From Clostridium folliculivorans (GTDB taxonomy: Bacteria; Bacillota; Clostridia; Clostridiales; Clostridiaceae): DNA of 64,000 nucleotides. Positions 34,183 through 43,785 of the stretch are shown in pieces. Location of the stretch: positions 180,723 through 244,722 of the forward strand of contig NZ_BQXY01000007.1 in assembly GCF_024341905.1 (NCBI RefSeq), written 5' to 3'. The notes under the pieces are model-generated. The model did not search any database and was not told where the DNA came from. It saw only the letters and a program-made list of their open reading frames with translations. Both the position numbers and the translations under genes were made by a program. How positions within the stretch are numbered: the first letter of the stretch is position 1; each line of letters opens with the position of its first letter.

Positions 34183-35067
34183 CTATTTATCTTTTTTATA
34201 TAGTACCCAGCCTAGTATACTAGCTACAGACCAGTACTTTTTATCTATAAGTTCATTTTTTAATTTCACCAAACCAGATTTTTTATGGAAACCGAATCTG
34301 AAGTAATTAGCCTTATATCTAATTAAAACCTTACTAGGCAATTTATAAGATGATATTAAGTTATACGCATGAACGGTTCCATTTATATTTTTTAGTCTAA
34401 CCTTAAATGAGTTTTTGCTTAATCCATCTTCTTTATATTCACATTGATAAACCACCTTATTAACCCATCTCATTTTATAGCCTTGCTCAGCAATTTTTAA
34501 GAAAACTACAATTTCAGTCATAAAGTTCTCGCCTTCAAACACTGGAAATTTATATTTCTTAAATATCTCGGTAACATATATCTCAGCCTTGTCCTGGGTA
34601 TACCCCATATAAAATGAGAAGTCAATATAATTGGCATCAATGAATTGTTCATTTAATGTTTTTGTAATAGATTTCTTATCAAATCCGCCTTTTAAAGCTC
34701 CAATTCCTGAATACTCACTTCTTTCATTAACAGGTATACTATTCCACGCATCCACTATAGTTTTTAATGCATCTTCTGTTAATATATCATCTGAGTCAAC
34801 TACGAAAAAAAGTTCACCCTTTGCTATATCCGCCCCTTTATTCATAGCAACATGCTTACCCATATTGGCTGACTTTACATATATAATCTCAATCAATCTA
34901 TCAGCTTTTAATTTTTCAACTATCTGCTCTGTATTATCAATAGATCCGTCATCATATATTATCCATTCAAAATTCTTATAGGTTTGCTTTATTAATGACT
35001 CATATAAATTAGTTAATAGTTCACCTCTATTATAGGTAGGAGTAAATACAGTTATATCTTTAATCAT
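34183..35067 (-). CDS. Family 2 glycosyltransferase
   Basis: A 294-aa GT-A glycosyltransferase. FTPTYNRGELLTNLYESLIK is the N-terminal nucleotide-sugar-binding start, followed by YDDGSID and the metal-binding FVVDSDD (DxD). The C-terminal half is charged and lacks membrane helices, so it works at the inner membrane face on lipid-linked acceptors. Sugar and linkage cannot be told. A GGGGG ribosome binding site is present. It is third in a run of three GT2 genes between the two copies of the membrane module. Confidence 0.9.
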   Translation of the reverse strand: MIKDITVFTPTYNRGELLTNLYESLIKQTYKNFEWIIYDDGSIDNTEQIVEKLKADRLIEIIYVKSANMGKHVAMNKGADIAKGELFFVVDSDDILTEDALKTIVDAWNSIPVNERSEYSGIGALKGGFDKKSITKTLNEQFIDANYIDFSFYMGYTQDKAEIYVTEIFKKYKFPVFEGENFMTEIVVFLKIAEQGYKMRWVNKVVYQCEYKEDGLSKNSFKVRLKNINGTVHAYNLISSYKLPSKVLIRYKANYFRFGFHKKSGLVKLKNELIDKKYWSVASILGWVLYKKDK

Positions 35068-35101
35068 TTTAATTCCCCCAATTTAATAAGGTACTTTACT
35101 T

Positions 35102-36034
35102 TTATTTTCTTATTGCTTTCTTTAATCTGTACATAGCACAAATTAGTGGTATCTCTAAATATAAGTGAGCATATTGAGACATCTTAATCATAAAATTATT
35201 AATCCAATTGTTACCTATATAATTTTTTACATAGTAAGTTTGAGATTTCATATAAATCTTATAGTCGAGCTTCTTCTTCTTTACATTTGATAATTCATTG
35301 TCTTTAACATCATGCTTATGTATATAGGACTCAGTAATCAATATTGCTGATTTCAAACCTCTTTTTTTTATTTTTCTGCCTAGTATATCTTCCTCAAAAT
35401 ATAAAAACACATTTTCGTCTAAATACCCAAACTCTTTAAAAATATTATTTTTCATGATAAAAAAGGAACCTGGCATGACTTCAGTATATCCGATTTCACA
35501 ATCATCTTTATCAAGCTCTATCTCACTATATGATTTTGATATCTTTAATACCTTTGATAATAAGCTACTGTTAGCCAATATCAGACTCTTAACATCATTG
35601 ACTCTCCATCCCAAATTATTAAAAACTAACTTACCATTTAATAGAGTTACTCCAGTTATCCCAGCTAAATCGTTTTTTTCACTTAATTTATTGCATATCT
35701 TAGTAAGCATTGCTTTTGTATTTAAAAAAACGTCAGGGTTCATTATTCCTATATATTTAATATCGCTGAAACTTTTAGTAGCAAATCTTATTCCTTCATT
35801 ATTACCGTACGAATATCCACCATTTCTTTCCGTCCTTAATAAATAAATATTATCAAATGAAGATAACCTTTTAGATATTTGTTCATAAGAATCATTTGGG
35901 GAATTATTATCAACTACAATAATTTTAGCATTTATATTTAAACTTATAAGATTATTTACGCATTGAATTGTCATGTCATAATTTTTATAATTTAATATTA
36001 TTAGCGCAAGTTCTTGAAGAATGTTATCACCCAT
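35102..36034 (-). CDS. Family 2 glycosyltransferase (rhamnosyltransferase-like)
   Basis: A 310-aa GT2 enzyme. The pattern LALIILNYKNYDMTIQCVNN, VVDNNSPNDS, GGYSYGNNEGI and a GIMNPDVFLN (DxD-like NPD) segment is that of the WcaA/rhamnosyltransferase-like group; a FEEDILGRKIKKRG motif follows. ATG 36034 is chosen because AAAGGAG lies 9 bases upstream; an upstream reading from 36064 lacks a site. It lies 31 bases after the preceding GT2 gene. The donor sugar is not known. Confidence 0.88.
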   Translation of the reverse strand: MGDNILQELALIILNYKNYDMTIQCVNNLISLNINAKIIVVDNNSPNDSYEQISKRLSSFDNIYLLRTERNGGYSYGNNEGIRFATKSFSDIKYIGIMNPDVFLNTKAMLTKICNKLSEKNDLAGITGVTLLNGKLVFNNLGWRVNDVKSLILANSSLLSKVLKISKSYSEIELDKDDCEIGYTEVMPGSFFIMKNNIFKEFGYLDENVFLYFEEDILGRKIKKRGLKSAILITESYIHKHDVKDNELSNVKKKKLDYKIYMKSQTYYVKNYIGNNWINNFMIKMSQYAHLYLEIPLICAMYRLKKAIRK

Positions 36035-36064
36035 TAGTATACTCCTTTTAAATAGCCTCCACAT

Positions 36065-36958
36065 TTAAATAGATATTTTACCATAAACATTTTTTTTATA
36101 GTCCCTAACACCTTTTATAATCATTTTAAGCTTTCTTTTTTTATCTTGTTCAAATAGTATCACTTTCAAAATTTCTGTATAAAAAGCCCTTTTATCAACC
36201 TTTATAAATTGACTTTCTATTCCCTTGTATTTATTCCATAAGTACAATCTATTCCTAGTCATATAGTATCTTCTAATATAGTTATGATTGGTATATCCGG
36301 TTTTAAGTAGAAGAAGATCTTTTTCATCAGCATTTCCGCAACGATGCAATAGCTTCGCACCATTTGTTTGAATTAATTCATAGTTTAGATTTTTTAACTT
36401 GAAGCAAAAATCAAAATCAACACTATCAATAAACAGCTTTTCTTCAAAATAATCAACTTCTTTAAAAACCTCTGTTTTCACTAAATTACCAGATGTAATA
36501 CACACATCGATTTGTTTATATGACCTATCATTCAAATCAGATTCTTTATCATTTTCAGAAATCTCAGTGTATCCTGTTTCTATATGAACAGTAGTTAAAC
36601 TAACAACCTTATTCTTTTTTTCATCATCTAAAGCTTCATATGTATTAAGCATGGCTTTTACCATATTTGAAGTTGAGATACTATCATTGTCCATAGTTAC
36701 TACCCACTTGGCCTTCAATTCCTCTGCTCTCTTAACACCACTATTTAGAGCAGTTGCAATTCCAAGGTTCTCGCTATTATATATAACTTCGGTTTTCTCT
36801 CCACCTTCTAGAGCTTTCAATACACTAATAGTTTCTTCGTCTGATCCATTATCTACAATTATAACTTTATTCACCTGATCAACTATTGAATTAAAACATT
36901 TTAAAAAATCTTCACCAATATTATAAGTAACAATCACGCAACAAACATCATTGCACAT
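36065..36958 (-). CDS. Family 2 glycosyltransferase
   Basis: A 297-aa GT2 enzyme with CCVIVTYNIGEDFLKCFNSI, VDNGSDEETI, LGIATALNSGVKRA and the metal-binding MDNDS. The DSVDFDFCFKLKNLNY segment and a cluster of aromatic/basic residues (NHNYIRRYYMTRNRLYLW) are typical of rhamnosyltransferase-type GT2 proteins. First of three consecutive GT2 genes. AGGAGA lies before the ATG. It probably starts a transcription unit, since terminators separate it from the upstream module. Confidence 0.88.
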   Translation of the reverse strand: MCNDVCCVIVTYNIGEDFLKCFNSIVDQVNKVIIVDNGSDEETISVLKALEGGEKTEVIYNSENLGIATALNSGVKRAEELKAKWVVTMDNDSISTSNMVKAMLNTYEALDDEKKNKVVSLTTVHIETGYTEISENDKESDLNDRSYKQIDVCITSGNLVKTEVFKEVDYFEEKLFIDSVDFDFCFKLKNLNYELIQTNGAKLLHRCGNADEKDLLLLKTGYTNHNYIRRYYMTRNRLYLWNKYKGIESQFIKVDKRAFYTEILKVILFEQDKKRKLKMIIKGVRDYKKNVYGKISI

Positions 36959-37133
36959 ATTTTTCTCCTAACTCTACAGTTTTCATACTTTTATTATTTA
37001 GATAACTCAATATATCTATAAATCAGTATTAATACTAACTATCATCACTACTTTCAAATGAGCATTATCGCAAAATTTAATCAATAATGTTAACCATTTT
37101 AACTCTTTTTATAATACCCCACATACACTAATA

Positions 37134-37176
37134 TAAAAAAAGTCGCTGAAGTGACCTTCTTCAGTGAGCTTTTTTA
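37134..37176 (-). terminator. Second terminator-like hairpin
   Basis: CGCTGAAG (37144-37151) pairs with CTTCAGTG (37159-37166) with one wobble, flanked by A-run and T-run on either side. Confidence 0.55.
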
Positions 37177-37274
37177 ACGTATCTGCTTTTACAAATCATT
37201 TATAATTATTTCCCATTTAAATCAATTTAATCATAATAATAAAACTTTACGCAACAGATTTAATACTAAAATAT

Positions 37275-37315
37275 AAAGCTTATTACTAGACTAAAATATC
37301 CTAATAATAAGCTTT
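37275..37315 (-). terminator. Terminator of the membrane module, copy 2
   Basis: An 11-bp perfect stem (37275-37285 with 37305-37315), 43 bases past the stop of the gene at 37358. Confidence 0.6.
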
Positions 37316-37357
37316 AATTTTAAGCATATAAACTTCAATCATTTTAATTATTACATT

Positions 37358-39145
37358 TTAAAGTTTATTAATTAGCTTTTTAACCGTTCTTGCTAATCTA
37401 CTATCAGAATCGTCAACCATAGTAACCAATCCCCACGCTATAAACATGTATTGGAAAGGGAATATCTGTAACTGAGTTCTTAAAAACCATCCGCCATATT
37501 GCATTTTATATATGGCTATAAAGCCTACAAACATAACTATTATAGTAATTACAAAACTAATATCTTTCTTTAATCCTTTAATAAATCCTAAGCACATAAT
37601 AGGAAAAGATAAAATTAAGAATATTGTCTCAGGGTATATAATTCTTAAAATCAATGATTTTGTCGATTTGTAGATAGTTTCACCACTGTTTATTAAGAAA
37701 TCTAAGTTAACTATGCTTAGAATTATTCCTGAAAGGAATTTTAATATTCCTTGTGATTCCACATAAAATTTTAGCATGATAAATATATTAAGAGCATAAA
37801 TCTTGGATGCAACTACTACTAAACCTACTGCTAGTACTAACATAGACACCAATATGGCTATAATATTTATCCTTTTACTTCTTAAAAATCCTATTACTAC
37901 ATATAATGCTACTAACATTAGTACCAATAACAAAGCATAATGTCTTAAATACCATAATGCAATCATTAAAAAGAAGCATATAACAATATTTCTTATCTTG
38001 TTTGTTGATTTGTTCATTAAAATAACTTCATATAATATTAAAAATATGATTATTGAAATAAAAATATCTCTTAATGCAAAAGATGAGAATACTGCAAATG
38101 TAGGCATTACAGCCATCATTAAAGCACTTATTTTAGCAACATCATAATTTTCTGTAACACTGTACACAAATTTAAATATTAATAATACAAAAATAACACT
38201 AACTAAGATATTTATAATTTTAACACTAATAAAGATGTCACCATGATTTATTAACTTAACTACGCCCATGAATAAATTGTACCCATATTGATCTATTCCA
38301 GTTATAGCCTTAAGATTTGGCCAAGCAAAGTTAACCAAGGACTGGTATATATAATCGCTAGATGAATAGTAGAATATTTCATCAGTTTGAGAATATGAGA
38401 ACAAAGTACTATATTTATAATAATTGTACATAAGCATTGCAATAGTAACTAGTACTCTTACTACTAAAGCCAATACCGATAATTTTATTAGAGTTTTTTT
38501 ATATTCTTTAGTCTTATTTATTATGTTGTGGAATATTATTACTGCAATTCCTACTGCTAATACTGCAGCAAATAAGTTAAACACTGTAGATACCAAAAAT
38601 ACTACTATGCTTAAAGCTCCAAGTATATTTTCATTTATGTTTAATGGCTTTATTATTCTATATAAAAATAATAATACAAGTGAATAAAGCACAGCTTGTA
38701 CAATGCTAATAAGCGTAGAATGAAGCTTTATATTTGTGTATTCAACATTATCATACTCAATTGGTGAAATATGAAAAACAACACTACTGTTTTTCAACAT
38801 ATTAGCATAATCATCATAAACCTTACTCATCGCTTGACCATCTAATCCACCTTCCGAAGTGAACATTATTCTATATCTTGAATTAATCCCCTCTGCTGGC
38901 AATACATCAATTTTAAAATTACCTTTATAACTTTGGCTAAAGTTTTTATTAAGTATATTTAACTTTTTTAGAACTGCTTTATCAACAGAATCAGAAACAT
39001 TGTTATCAGCATCTATTGAATATAACTTAAAAACCTTATATTGTTCAACGTCATTTTTCTTTAGAGCCCCTACTAATACGGACAATATAGAAATCACTAT
39101 AATACAAAGAATCAACCTGTATTTATAATTAATCTTATTTACCAT
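37358..39145 (-). CDS. Polytopic membrane protein of a duplicated two-gene module, GT-C/polymerase-like (copy 2)
   Basis: A 595-aa paralogue of the 31496-33274 product, with the same topology: one helix, an external domain of ~110 residues, then many helices. Strongest conservation lies in VEQYKxFKLY near the start, the SYSQTDEIFYYSSSDYIYQS loop, the ITGIDQYGYN stretch, ALRDI, and the MQYGGWFLRTQLQIFPFQY region near the C-terminus. The last block is nearly identical in the two copies and may be functionally important. ATG 39145 is chosen because it overlaps the upstream stop (ATGGTAAATAA); a longer reading from 39169 would sit inside the partner gene. Function inferred only as glycan polymerase or GT-C transferase. 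Confidence 0.75.
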   Translation of the reverse strand: MVNKINYKYRLILCIIVISILSVLVGALKKNDVEQYKVFKLYSIDADNNVSDSVDKAVLKKLNILNKNFSQSYKGNFKIDVLPAEGINSRYRIMFTSEGGLDGQAMSKVYDDYANMLKNSSVVFHISPIEYDNVEYTNIKLHSTLISIVQAVLYSLVLLFLYRIIKPLNINENILGALSIVVFLVSTVFNLFAAVLAVGIAVIIFHNIINKTKEYKKTLIKLSVLALVVRVLVTIAMLMYNYYKYSTLFSYSQTDEIFYYSSSDYIYQSLVNFAWPNLKAITGIDQYGYNLFMGVVKLINHGDIFISVKIINILVSVIFVLLIFKFVYSVTENYDVAKISALMMAVMPTFAVFSSFALRDIFISIIIFLILYEVILMNKSTNKIRNIVICFFLMIALWYLRHYALLLVLMLVALYVVIGFLRSKRINIIAILVSMLVLAVGLVVVASKIYALNIFIMLKFYVESQGILKFLSGIILSIVNLDFLINSGETIYKSTKSLILRIIYPETIFLILSFPIMCLGFIKGLKKDISFVITIIVMFVGFIAIYKMQYGGWFLRTQLQIFPFQYMFIAWGLVTMVDDSDSRLARTVKKLINKL

Positions 39146-39833
39146 TACTTTCCCCTTTAAGATTATCAATATTCTTCTTTAAATCACTATATATTTTTTC
39201 CTCTGTATCTTTCTTAAAAACACTCTTTTTTATTAGAATACTCAGAGCATCTTTAATTTCATTATTATCTTTATTAATAATATTTACATCATAATTAGAC
39301 ATATTGTCTATTTCTGATTCAAATAAAATACCTGTAACCGTTTCATCATCATTTATTATCTTCCCTACTCTATCGTATATATAAACTTTACCATTAGTCT
39401 TTTCACTGTCAAACCAATGGCTTGTGTTAGGCGTAAATAGTAAAATATCATTATTAAAAGAATTCTCACTACTATTTAGATATTTTTGAACATCCGAATA
39501 ACCTAGCTTCTTTCCAAATCCTTTTTTGCCTACAGAATATAAACTTTCCTCTTTTAAATTGTATATATCATACATAGCTTTTTCTTCAACTGTTACTGCT
39601 GATGCGTATTTTAACTTTACATCTGAGCTATCTCTCCAATTTGTACTATTTGTTACGGAAATATTATATTTGTTTAAAACATTTTGTAAGGTTAAATTCA
39701 TTTGTGGGCTACTTAAATCAGAAAACACAGTCACTTTCTTAGTTTCATCATTTCTATTAGGTAATATATTTATTATGACTGCAGCTAAAAAAACTACAGT
39801 AAAAAGTATTACAATATTTTTGTTTCTTTTCAT
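39135..39833 (-). CDS. Membrane-anchored extracytoplasmic partner protein (copy 2)
   Basis: A 232-aa protein, exactly the length of its paralogue at 33267-33965, with one N-terminal helix and an extracytoplasmic domain. The LLFTPNTSHWF segment and the KGESNGK ending are shared. Its ATG overlaps the stop of the GT4 gene (ATGA), and its stop overlaps the following membrane gene by 11 bases, so three proteins are translationally coupled. The family is not recognised. Confidence 0.75.
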   Translation of the reverse strand: MKRNKNIVILFTVVFLAAVIINILPNRNDETKKVTVFSDLSSPQMNLTLQNVLNKYNISVTNSTNWRDSSDVKLKYASAVTVEEKAMYDIYNLKEESLYSVGKKGFGKKLGYSDVQKYLNSSENSFNNDILLFTPNTSHWFDSEKTNGKVYIYDRVGKIINDDETVTGILFESEIDNMSNYDVNIINKDNNEIKDALSILIKKSVFKKDTEEKIYSDLKKNIDNLKGESNGK

Positions 39834-40951
39834 ATACTTCCCCTGCCTAACACTATCTCATAGTAATCTTCCAATTTGTTAATATAATCGTTGATATTAT
39901 ATTTATTTTTTAAACACTCGTATGCATTATTTGCTATCTGAGTTCTAACATCTTCATTTTCATATAGATAAACCATGCTTTTTACTAATTCCACTTCCGA
40001 TCTTTCTTGTAGCATTATACCATTCTTTTTATTTTCTATTAACTTAGCAAGTCCTGCAACTGGTGTTGAAATAACCGGTTTTTTCATTGCCATGGATTCA
40101 AGAACTGCAATAGGTAACCCCTCTCTAACAGATGGCAACACAAAGCAATCAAAAATATTCATATATTCATATATATTTTTTTGATATCCTGCAAAGATTA
40201 CCTTATCTTTAATTTGTAATTGATCCACAAGTTTTTCAAGCTTTTCTCTTTCTTCCCCATCACCAACAATCAACAGGCAAGCTTTCTCATTATTCTTGGC
40301 TACTTTATAAAAACTTTGTATCAATAAATCTGCTCCCTTTACTGCTATAAGTCTTCCTAAGAAACCAAAAACAAATTTATCTTCACTTATTCCTAGTTGC
40401 TTTTTCAATTGACCTTTGTCTCCAACTTTAACTTTCTCAAATTCATTAAAATTGAAAGCATTATCCAAATACACTATTTTATTTTTATTAGCATCATTAT
40501 TATTTTCTTCATAATACTCTTTAACTAACTCCGAACATGCTATCGATAGATTGTATCTGTTTCTAAAAAAGCCATCAATACTCTTCATTATCTTATTGCT
40601 TTTCATCCACTGATAAGTAACATGTATATGTGATATAACAGGAACTTTGTATTTTTTTGCTGCTATATACGATGCTATGGATGGCTTTACATCATGTCCA
40701 TGAACCAAATCTATATTATGTTCTTTTATAAGTTTACCTAACTTATTAATTTCTAATGGGTTTAGCCTATTTATATCTATTATAAAACTTTTAATTCCCT
40801 TTTCTTCATAATACCTTTTTAACTCCTCACCTGAGCAAACCGCATAACATTCATATTTTTCGTTAAGATTTGTACTAATATCAGCAATAACCTTTTCTGC
40901 ACCACTTAATCTTCCAGTAGCTACGACATGAAGAATTTTTATTTTATCCAT
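39830..40951 (-). CDS. Family 4 glycosyltransferase
   Basis: A 373-aa GT-B retaining glycosyltransferase. The N-terminal half starts with HVVATGRLSGAEKV and contains DLVHGHDVKPSI. The C-terminal half has GRLIAVKGADLLIQSF, LLIVGDGEER and the nucleotide-sugar motif REGLPIAVLESMAMKKPVIS. It transfers a sugar at the inner membrane face. The stop overlaps the ATG of the next gene by 4 bases. Donor and acceptor unknown. Confidence 0.92.
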   Translation of the reverse strand: MDKIKILHVVATGRLSGAEKVIADISTNLNEKYECYAVCSGEELKRYYEEKGIKSFIIDINRLNPLEINKLGKLIKEHNIDLVHGHDVKPSIASYIAAKKYKVPVISHIHVTYQWMKSNKIMKSIDGFFRNRYNLSIACSELVKEYYEENNNDANKNKIVYLDNAFNFNEFEKVKVGDKGQLKKQLGISEDKFVFGFLGRLIAVKGADLLIQSFYKVAKNNEKACLLIVGDGEEREKLEKLVDQLQIKDKVIFAGYQKNIYEYMNIFDCFVLPSVREGLPIAVLESMAMKKPVISTPVAGLAKLIENKKNGIMLQERSEVELVKSMVYLYENEDVRTQIANNAYECLKNKYNINDYINKLEDYYEIVLGRGSI

Positions 40952-41033
40952 AGTATCCTCCCGTATTTGTATATAATATAAATAATTTATCCTGTTATAA
41001 AATATAATTTGAAATTGTTTAAATATATAACTA

Positions 41034-42485
41034 TTAATGTTTTTTTGTACCTATTCCAAATCTGCTTAAAATAGTAAAAATAGTTTCATCTTTTATAACG
41101 TATAAAATGAAAGCATATAAGCTCCCATTTATTAGCATAGCTACTATAGCAATAAAAAGCAAATTATTAATATATAATTTAATTAACATAGTTATCGGAA
41201 TAAACATAAGCGATATAATTAGATATCTTACTTTATCTAAACTCAAAAGATTAAAATTCACTTTCATTTTAATTTTAATAAAACTATACTCTAAAATTAC
41301 TAAAACTATATTTGATATTAATGTGGTTATAACTGCCGTTTCTGGTCTTAATATACCTAGTTTTAATATTATTACTTTTAAAATTATATTGATTAATCCA
41401 CAAATAATTAAGAAACCAACTAAATATTTTTCCTTACGCTTTACATAAATTATCTGATTAGTTAGAATATATTCTATTCCCATTGAAATTAAAAATATGC
41501 TAAATGCTCTTAACACTGGTACAGATGGTAAGAACTCACTCTTTGCATAAAGCATTATTATTTCCTTTGCTAAAGAAAATAATCCGATAGCAGCTGGAAA
41601 CATAAATGCAAAATAAAATTTTGATACTTTATTTAAAAGATTTAAATAATTCTCTTCACTTTCTTCAGAAATATTGGATAGTCTAGGTATAGTAACATAT
41701 ACTATTGATAATAGCATTGGGTTTATTAGTGTTATTATCATCTGGCATATATTGTAAAACCCAACTTCACTTTCTCCATTATATATTCCCAGCATTATTT
41801 TATCAAATTGTGTATAAAGCATATATGCATTGGATATTAATAAAACAAAAATTAGAGGTTTTATATGTTTAAATATTGACAAACCGGAAAAATCAAATCC
41901 AATTCTTCTTTTTATATATATAAAACTGGTAATATTATTTAAAATAAATGTAATTGTAGTTAATGAAACATAAACATAAAAATCACTTTTATTTTTAACT
42001 AAAGTAAATAATAGAATTATGTTTATTATTCTTATAATTATTGTCTTAAAAGTAATAAAATCATAATTTTCTAAAGCTTCATTTACCCATTCTGTATAAA
42101 GTGAATCTTGAAGCATGGTTATACTAAAAATTAATAAAACAAAAAATTGTGGTTTCCCATTAAAATTTAATAAAACATAGCTTAAGTATATAACAAATAC
42201 TGTCACATGTGTTATTATTCCAAACAAGAAAAGGCTTGTGAATGTCTTGTTAAGTTTTTCTTTATCATCTCTTATCTTACTTAATTCTCTTAATGCATAA
42301 TTGTATATACCAAATGAAGCAAATATCATAAAGTAATTATATATACTTTCTGAATAAGCGATTCTACCCATTAATTCTGGACCAAACACTCTTATTGGAT
42401 AAGCTCCTATTATTACTGGAACTATTATATTGAATATTCTAAGTAATATGCTGTATATAGTATTTTTCGCTATAGATTTACTCAT
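41034..42485 (-). CDS. Wzx-type oligosaccharide flippase (paralogue C)
   Basis: A 483-aa polytopic protein with about 14 helices, paralogous to the flippases at 9867-11327 and 29773-31254 (KNTIYSILLRIFNIIVPVII, FGIYNYALRELSKIRDDKEK). It should move lipid-linked glycan outward. The start at 42485 is preferred over the in-frame start at 42671: GGAGAG lies 7 bases before it, homology to the paralogues begins here, and the longer reading crosses the upstream terminator at 42608-42632. It lies between the WbpB-like and GT4 genes of the glycan locus. Confidence 0.9.
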   Translation of the reverse strand: MSKSIAKNTIYSILLRIFNIIVPVIIGAYPIRVFGPELMGRIAYSESIYNYFMIFASFGIYNYALRELSKIRDDKEKLNKTFTSLFLFGIITHVTVFVIYLSYVLLNFNGKPQFFVLLIFSITMLQDSLYTEWVNEALENYDFITFKTIIIRIINIILLFTLVKNKSDFYVYVSLTTITFILNNITSFIYIKRRIGFDFSGLSIFKHIKPLIFVLLISNAYMLYTQFDKIMLGIYNGESEVGFYNICQMIITLINPMLLSIVYVTIPRLSNISEESEENYLNLLNKVSKFYFAFMFPAAIGLFSLAKEIIMLYAKSEFLPSVPVLRAFSIFLISMGIEYILTNQIIYVKRKEKYLVGFLIICGLINIILKVIILKLGILRPETAVITTLISNIVLVILEYSFIKIKMKVNFNLLSLDKVRYLIISLMFIPITMLIKLYINNLLFIAIVAMLINGSLYAFILYVIKDETIFTILSRFGIGTKKH

Positions 42486-42607
42486 TGATCTTCTCTCCAA
42501 GACTTTATCATTAATTGAAATTTCACTCACATTAGAGAGTGAACAATTAAGAACAGTTTTTAATTCAATTATCAAATCTTTATATATAGATTCTTTACTA
42601 TAAATAA

Positions 42608-42632
42608 AAAGATATACAAAATGTATATCTTT
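42608..42632 (-). terminator. Terminator-like hairpin after the WbpB-like gene
   Basis: A 10-bp AT-rich perfect stem (42608-42617 with 42623-42632) with a T-rich minus-strand tail. Confidence 0.5.
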
Positions 42633-42689
42633 CTTAATTAATATAACAATAATAGGCCTTAATATCAACAACTATACTATTATTAATCA

Positions 42690-43781
42690 TTAAAACTTAG
42701 CTTTCATATCTATAGTAGAAAATTCATCCATAGGAAAACTTACTGGCATTCCTGTCAGTCTAGACTTATAAGCTGCTAATATTATGGACATCGCTTTTCT
42801 TCCTTCTACTCCATTTACATAAGGCTCTCTATTTTCCTTAACCGCCTCAATTACATCCTTAAATAAAGGTGTATGTCCAAATCCGTATACTGTATCTGGG
42901 TCTTTTTCAAGTTCTTTAGATGTATCTCCTTCATCTTCCACTTCCTCAAATCTCCATACATCCACTTTATTAACTGCTAACCCTCCAATTGAAACCGTGC
43001 CCTTTTCTCCAAATATATCTAATGTTTCCTTAAGATTTTTAGGATATACACAAGCACTTCCCTCTATTATCCCAATAGCCCCGTTTTTAAATCTTACTAA
43101 AACAGCGCCAAAATCTTCACCATCTATATCCCTCATAAATGTATCGCATTGAGAATAAACTGATTCAACTTCTCCACCAAGCATCCACTGTAACAAATCT
43201 ATATTATGTATACATTGATTCATAAGGGTCCCACCGTCTAGTTCCCATGTACCTCTCCAAGGTGCTTGTTTATAATAATCCATGTTTCTATTCCAAAGTA
43301 TTCTAGCTGTCCCATTAAGTATTCTACCAAACTTATTATGTTCTACTGCACTTCTTAGTTTTTGTATAGAAGTATTAAATCTATTTTGGTGGCTTACACA
43401 TAATTTAACATTATTCTTGTTAGCACATTCGATCATTCTATCTGCATCTTTTATAGATAACGCTATAGGTTTTTCGCATATTATATTTAATCCCTTATTC
43501 ATGCAATCTATAGATATCTCTGCATGATATCCACTTTCTGTAGCTACAGTAACAATATGAATTTCTTCGTTAGCTATCATAGCTTTGTAATCTGTATAAA
43601 CCTTAGGCAGTTCATCCTCTGGACAAAGCTTCTTATACTCATTTGCTTTATTAATTGCATTTTCAAGTACTATATCACATACAGCAACGAGTTGTCCTTC
43701 TTTCCTATTATTAGCTATTGCTTCTACATGTTTATATGAAATTCTACCGCATCCTATTATCGCAAATTTATATCTACTCAT
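42690..43781 (-). CDS. Gfo/Idh/MocA-family dehydrogenase, WbpB-like
   Basis: A 363-aa NAD-dependent oxidoreductase. The Rossmann motif AIIGCGRISYKHVEAI is at the N-terminus, the family EKPIALS motif near residue 95-102, and the GGTLMNQCIHNIDLLQWM active-site helix near 185-202. WbpB-type enzymes oxidise C3 of UDP-GlcNAcA, and this locus also has WbpA-, WbpD- and WbpE-like genes, so that role fits; other sugar dehydrogenations are possible. GGGGAG lies before the start. It follows the deacetylase gene by 4 bases. Confidence 0.85.
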   Translation of the reverse strand: MSRYKFAIIGCGRISYKHVEAIANNRKEGQLVAVCDIVLENAINKANEYKKLCPEDELPKVYTDYKAMIANEEIHIVTVATESGYHAEISIDCMNKGLNIICEKPIALSIKDADRMIECANKNNVKLCVSHQNRFNTSIQKLRSAVEHNKFGRILNGTARILWNRNMDYYKQAPWRGTWELDGGTLMNQCIHNIDLLQWMLGGEVESVYSQCDTFMRDIDGEDFGAVLVRFKNGAIGIIEGSACVYPKNLKETLDIFGEKGTVSIGGLAVNKVDVWRFEEVEDEGDTSKELEKDPDTVYGFGHTPLFKDVIEAVKENREPYVNGVEGRKAMSIILAAYKSRLTGMPVSFPMDEFSTIDMKAKF

Positions 43782-43785
43782 TATA

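Larger units (their letters stand above)
36959..37357. other. Intergenic region with two terminator-like hairpins
   Basis: It contains a hairpin at 37275-37315 that terminates the upstream module and a second at about 37134-37176, then presumably a promoter for the GT2 genes. No open reading frame or remnant was recognised. Confidence 0.5.

Noticed and set aside
36959..37357. Hidden gene between the two terminators
   Set aside because: No reading frame with ribosome binding site or recognisable peptide was found; tandem terminators are a simpler explanation.
42485..42671. 62-residue N-terminal extension of flippase C
   Set aside because: Lacks a ribosome binding site, crosses a hairpin terminator and has no counterpart in the two paralogues.
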